DNA of 8,008 nucleotides from an uncultured bacterium (lineage in GTDB: Bacteria; Verrucomicrobiota; Kiritimatiellia; UBA8416; CALETX01). Positions 5,393 to 8,008 of this stretch are shown here, one piece after another (position 1 is the first letter of the stretch; the number at the start of each line of letters is the position of its first letter). The notes beneath the pieces are model-generated. The model did no database searches. It saw nothing but the letters and a program-made list of their open reading frames with translations, and had not been told where the DNA came from. The stretch lies in the NCBI GenBank assembly GCA_937920455.1, contig CALETX010000377.1:1-8008 (forward strand). Direction: 5' to 3'. Both the position numbers and the translations under genes were made by a program.

Positions 5393-7786
5393 ATGGATGC
5401 TGTTTTGACAGAGACATCGAGGCGGCCATTGCGATCTAACCGTACGCGCTCCTCTGAAGGACGCGAAGATGCCACGAACGAAGGTCCCTTTTCGGCGGCC
5501 CTTGAGGAATTGCCATTTGGCCCGGAAGATGCCACCGCCGGCGCCGAGAACGAACTGCTGGCCATAGTTACAGGCCCACGCGAACAGGTTGATTTGCCCA
5601 GGGCCATAACGGAATCGAACTTCTTCAAGAACGTGGCGCGCCGGGCAGCAGCGGGCGACACATCTAAAAGTTTGTTAAGAGAAATCGAGCGTTTTTTAGC
5701 CGAAAACAGGGAAGGAGTCTGGGAGAACAGTTGGGTCACATTTCCGGCGCACTTACTAACCGCCTACGCGCGAGAGATTTTTGATGGAGATCTCTACTCC
5801 GATCGTGTTGAACGCGCCGTCAGGCGTGCCGATGTCGGCAGGTTTAGTGTGGAAATTAACGGCATCCTTTGTCTTCGCATTCCGGTCAGTTACCTGCTGA
5901 AGCTTGCGATGGCCGACGCCATCAGCGTTGGACCGGATACGCCTGCGCTGGTGCGCGCGACTGGCGAGCGTTTAATGCGATATTTCCTGAACGACAACAC
6001 ATCTCCGGAGACAGTTTCATTTCATACTGTTGGCCCGCAGGATGGGTCTGACCTGGGCGATGCGCTGGCTGAAGAGACTCTTCGGCGTATGCTTATGGTC
6101 CAGTTGCTGACTTCCTACGCGAATGAAAAGTTTGAACTGCGTTCTCGAGGGCAGACCACGCAGGTTTGTCTTGCTCCCCACACGCCGTTGCGTCAGAAAC
6201 GGATCAATGAACTGATTCCTGATTCCTTCTATCGCGCTCTTTTCGTAAGTCCATGTCTGTCTGGTTGGGATCGAGGCGAAGCAAAATATCAATACATGTT
6301 ACTCTGCCACGAGGTTCTTTCGCGCAGTCGTTTGAACGCTATCGCCAAGCTCCGTGAATGCGGCATCCTGACGCGCAATCTCGTGACCCTGCCGACAGTT
6401 TCCAACACAAGCCTCGCCAACAACGGAACGCACATCAGTCTTGGCAGCAGGCGACTAAGCGCATTACGCGCGGCTGATGCGCCGGAGTTCAGGGCAGAGG
6501 ACGAAAAGAGGCTCGGCGACTTGGTGGTCAAGATTGTGGAACACTTCCTGCCGTTGTTTGTTGGCATGTACTCGGCTGCGCCCTGCCGCTTCGATTTTCA
6601 TGAGTTCCATCCGGAAACGGTTCTCGGTTTTCTGCCCCACGAGTTGGATTTCACCCATCTGCGGATGCTTTGGCGTCGCTGGAAGAGGAAAGCCGATCTG
6701 CGCTGGCTGGGCGTTCCGCTTACGCCATTTGGTCCTAGGGGGCTTGACCGCCTGCTCGGCTGGCTTCTCGGACTGCGAGGAGACTGGATTCCGGACCAAC
6801 GTCTCCTGGATTATCTCGTTGCGCCGCTGAGTACCGATCACAGTCCAGCCTTGAATGGTGTTATCGGCAACGACGAACGCTTGAAACATGATCTGGCCGA
6901 GATGGGGGTTTTCGACGCGCGCATGTCGTTCTACACTCTGTACCGTCAACGTCTGTTCGGCCGCGTCGGGTTCTGCGGATTCGAGGGCCGGCACTATAGT
7001 CAGTTTGCCAGCCTTCGCCGCGACATGGCTATGGCGGCCAATTTGCAACGGCTGGTAACCGCGCTGGCCTACCAGTACGTGCTAAGCGGCGCCGTGACGG
7101 CCGCCGATATTCCGGACGTTCCGGAGGTCGAAAGCGAGCGGCGGCAGATTTTTTTCGGCGCAGCCATAGGCCTTCCGACATTCTATGTCAGCACACGCAC
7201 TACGAATGCCTTCCTTCGCAGGATACTCGCCCGCGCCCGGCACACACGGACAAGCCATCGCTACCAAGGATATACCCGCGTCTATCAAGCTGATTATCGT
7301 CTGACGCTCGTGAAGACGCTGGAACGAGATGGGGCGCAAATAATCGAAGCGTTAGGATTGGCAGGTCTCATTGATGATCTGAAGCATAGAATCCAGTCAT
7401 CCGGCTCCCGGGGGGCGTTGGATCTCTTGATGAAGGGCATCATGGCGGAAGCCGGCGCGTCAACGCCGTTGGGCGTAACATCGGAAGAATTCAATGCTGC
7501 GGCGGAACGTTACTACCGCGGGCCGCTGTGGCAATCCTTTATGGGGGAGGCGCTGGATGTATTTCAGCAAGACTTGAAGGATTTATGCGACCGTGCCGCA
7601 GCAGGAAGCGAGGAAGCCGATGCGCTACGCGCGCTGATGAATGGAGAAGAGCCAGTTGCCTTCCTTCGCGCTGTCCGTGGCCAGGTACTGGCTGGAACTG
7701 TTTCGCAATCAGTGCTGGTGAAACTGATAGGATTGCTGTTGCTGGTGATACGGCATCACAGCAAACGCAATGAGGGGACGTCATGA
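5393..7786 (+). CDS. Uncharacterised 797-aa protein, probably co-transcribed with a phosphatidylserine decarboxylase
   Basis: I do not recognise a named function. I chose ATG 5393 (MDAVLTETSRRPL); the frame is also open upstream to TTG 5315, giving 823 aa, but no good ribosome binding site precedes either (only CAGG 5376-5379, 13 bases before the ATG). There is no signal peptide. The first about 60 residues look disordered (S, E, R-rich), and the rest looks like a soluble, mostly helical, Arg-rich protein. Striking segments that look conserved: FHEFHPETVLGFLPHELDF (about 401-419) followed by LRMLWRRWKRKADLR; SPALNGVIGNDERLK (about 486-500); FCGFEGRHYSQF (about 527-538); ESERRQIFFGAAIGLPTFYV (about 577-596). 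No Walker, helix-turn-helix or transposase motif was seen. The end (about 774-786, VLVKLIGLLLLVI, then RHHSKR) is hydrophobic and could touch or anchor in the membrane. The stop overlaps the next start by four bases (ATGA), so coupled translation with the decarboxylase is likely. A link to phospholipid metabolism is inferred from context only. Confidence 0.85.
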   Translation: MDAVLTETSRRPLRSNRTRSSEGREDATNEGPFSAALEELPFGPEDATAGAENELLAIVTGPREQVDLPRAITESNFFKNVARRAAAGDTSKSLLREIERFLAENREGVWENSWVTFPAHLLTAYAREIFDGDLYSDRVERAVRRADVGRFSVEINGILCLRIPVSYLLKLAMADAISVGPDTPALVRATGERLMRYFLNDNTSPETVSFHTVGPQDGSDLGDALAEETLRRMLMVQLLTSYANEKFELRSRGQTTQVCLAPHTPLRQKRINELIPDSFYRALFVSPCLSGWDRGEAKYQYMLLCHEVLSRSRLNAIAKLRECGILTRNLVTLPTVSNTSLANNGTHISLGSRRLSALRAADAPEFRAEDEKRLGDLVVKIVEHFLPLFVGMYSAAPCRFDFHEFHPETVLGFLPHELDFTHLRMLWRRWKRKADLRWLGVPLTPFGPRGLDRLLGWLLGLRGDWIPDQRLLDYLVAPLSTDHSPALNGVIGNDERLKHDLAEMGVFDARMSFYTLYRQRLFGRVGFCGFEGRHYSQFASLRRDMAMAANLQRLVTALAYQYVLSGAVTAADIPDVPEVESERRQIFFGAAIGLPTFYVSTRTTNAFLRRILARARHTRTSHRYQGYTRVYQADYRLTLVKTLERDGAQIIEALGLAGLIDDLKHRIQSSGSRGALDLLMKGIMAEAGASTPLGVTSEEFNAAAERYYRGPLWQSFMGEALDVFQQDLKDLCDRAAAGSEEADALRALMNGEEPVAFLRAVRGQVLAGTVSQSVLVKLIGLLLLVIRHHSKRNEGTS
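7773..7777 (+). promoter_or_regulatory. Ribosome binding site of the decarboxylase-like gene
   Basis: AGGGG lies five bases before ATG 7783 inside the last codons of the upstream gene, supporting this start and translational coupling. Confidence 0.5.
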
Positions 7787-8008
7787 GGTCACATCAGTAC
7801 GTAGAGCGGTCAAGCGCGCAACTGCGGGACGAGTGGTTCTGCGGCGATCCCGTCGTTTCCTTTCTCTACTCGCGCGCCAGAGAGGATGCGGGCTGGTTGT
7901 ATCGGGCTCTGACTTCAGCGCAACTCACGCACGTGCTTGGCGCTGTTTTGTTTGACGTTCGTCCCCTACGGCCTGAGCGCATGCGTCAGCGGTACGCTCG
8001 CGAGCTCG
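7783..8008 (+). CDS. psd: Phosphatidylserine decarboxylase-like protein, N-terminal part (cut by window end)
   Basis: 75 codons are visible from ATG 7783, which overlaps the stop of the upstream gene as ATGA. The product starts MRSHQYVERSSAQLRDEWF, then GDPVVSFLYSRAREDAGWLY and RALTSAQLTHVLG. This follows the N-terminal pattern of the phosphatidylserine decarboxylase proenzyme, type II as in chlamydiae (Y-V-x-R near the start, a charged stretch, F-hydrophobic-Y, then R-A-L and a hydrophobic L-G). The enzyme makes phosphatidylethanolamine from phosphatidylserine at the membrane. The catalytic parts, including the GST self-cleavage motif that makes the pyruvoyl group, lie beyond the window, so activity cannot be judged. 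The call rests on the N-terminus only; a decarboxylase-related protein of other specificity remains possible. Confidence 0.68.
   Translation, partial: MRSHQYVERSSAQLRDEWFCGDPVVSFLYSRAREDAGWLYRALTSAQLTHVLGAVLFDVRPLRPERMRQRYAREL

Noticed and set aside
6464..7048. Minus-strand open frame of 194 aa opposite the 797-aa gene
   Set aside because: Composition is that of an antisense shadow; the plus strand is one uninterrupted 797-aa frame with patterned motifs.

Overview
The window looks like chromosomal DNA from a free-living or gut-type bacterium of the PVC superphylum (Verrucomicrobiota/Lentisphaerota/Kiritimatiellota). This is inferred from the gene types, not from a marker gene. The clues are a GntR-headed, LacI-like sugar-sensing regulator, a large secreted beta-strand-repeat protein of the autotransporter-associated kind, a secreted CBM9-like sugar-binding protein, and a phosphatidylserine decarboxylase start resembling the chlamydial type. 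No rRNA, tRNA, insertion sequence or CRISPR array was seen.

Left part (1-809, minus strand): a secreted CBM9-like carbohydrate-binding protein whose 3' end lies outside the window. A 148-base divergent intergenic region (810-957) carries a TTGACA-type promoter and an inverted repeat. It separates this gene from a GntR/LacI-type regulator (958-2088, plus strand). Four bases after the regulator's stop, with its ribosome binding site inside the regulator's 3' end, starts a long secreted beta-strand-repeat protein (2093-4855). Its single reading frame is broken by one in-frame TAG at 2795-2797. It therefore reads either as a 234-aa truncated product followed by a 685-codon untranslated remnant, or as a 920-aa protein if the TAG is read through. 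A very GC-rich patch with two competing hairpins follows the TAG directly.

Middle (4856-5392): about 540 bases without a convincing protein gene. It holds two diverged tandem copies of an element of about 200 bases (4881-5076 and 5112-5310). The copies differ without codon-position bias and show a few compensatory base changes in short stems, so a structured, non-coding element is possible.

Right part (5393-8008, plus strand): a 797-aa protein I cannot assign to a function overlaps by four bases (ATGA) the start of a phosphatidylserine decarboxylase-like gene cut by the window end. The tight overlap suggests an operon and a possible link between the unknown protein and membrane lipid metabolism.

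Working together: the left half looks like a locally regulated secreted or carbohydrate-binding locus, and the right half like a separate lipid-related operon. The repeat-containing gap is the boundary between them. The most interesting points are the amber-interrupted secreted protein, the tandem element, and the unknown partner of the decarboxylase.
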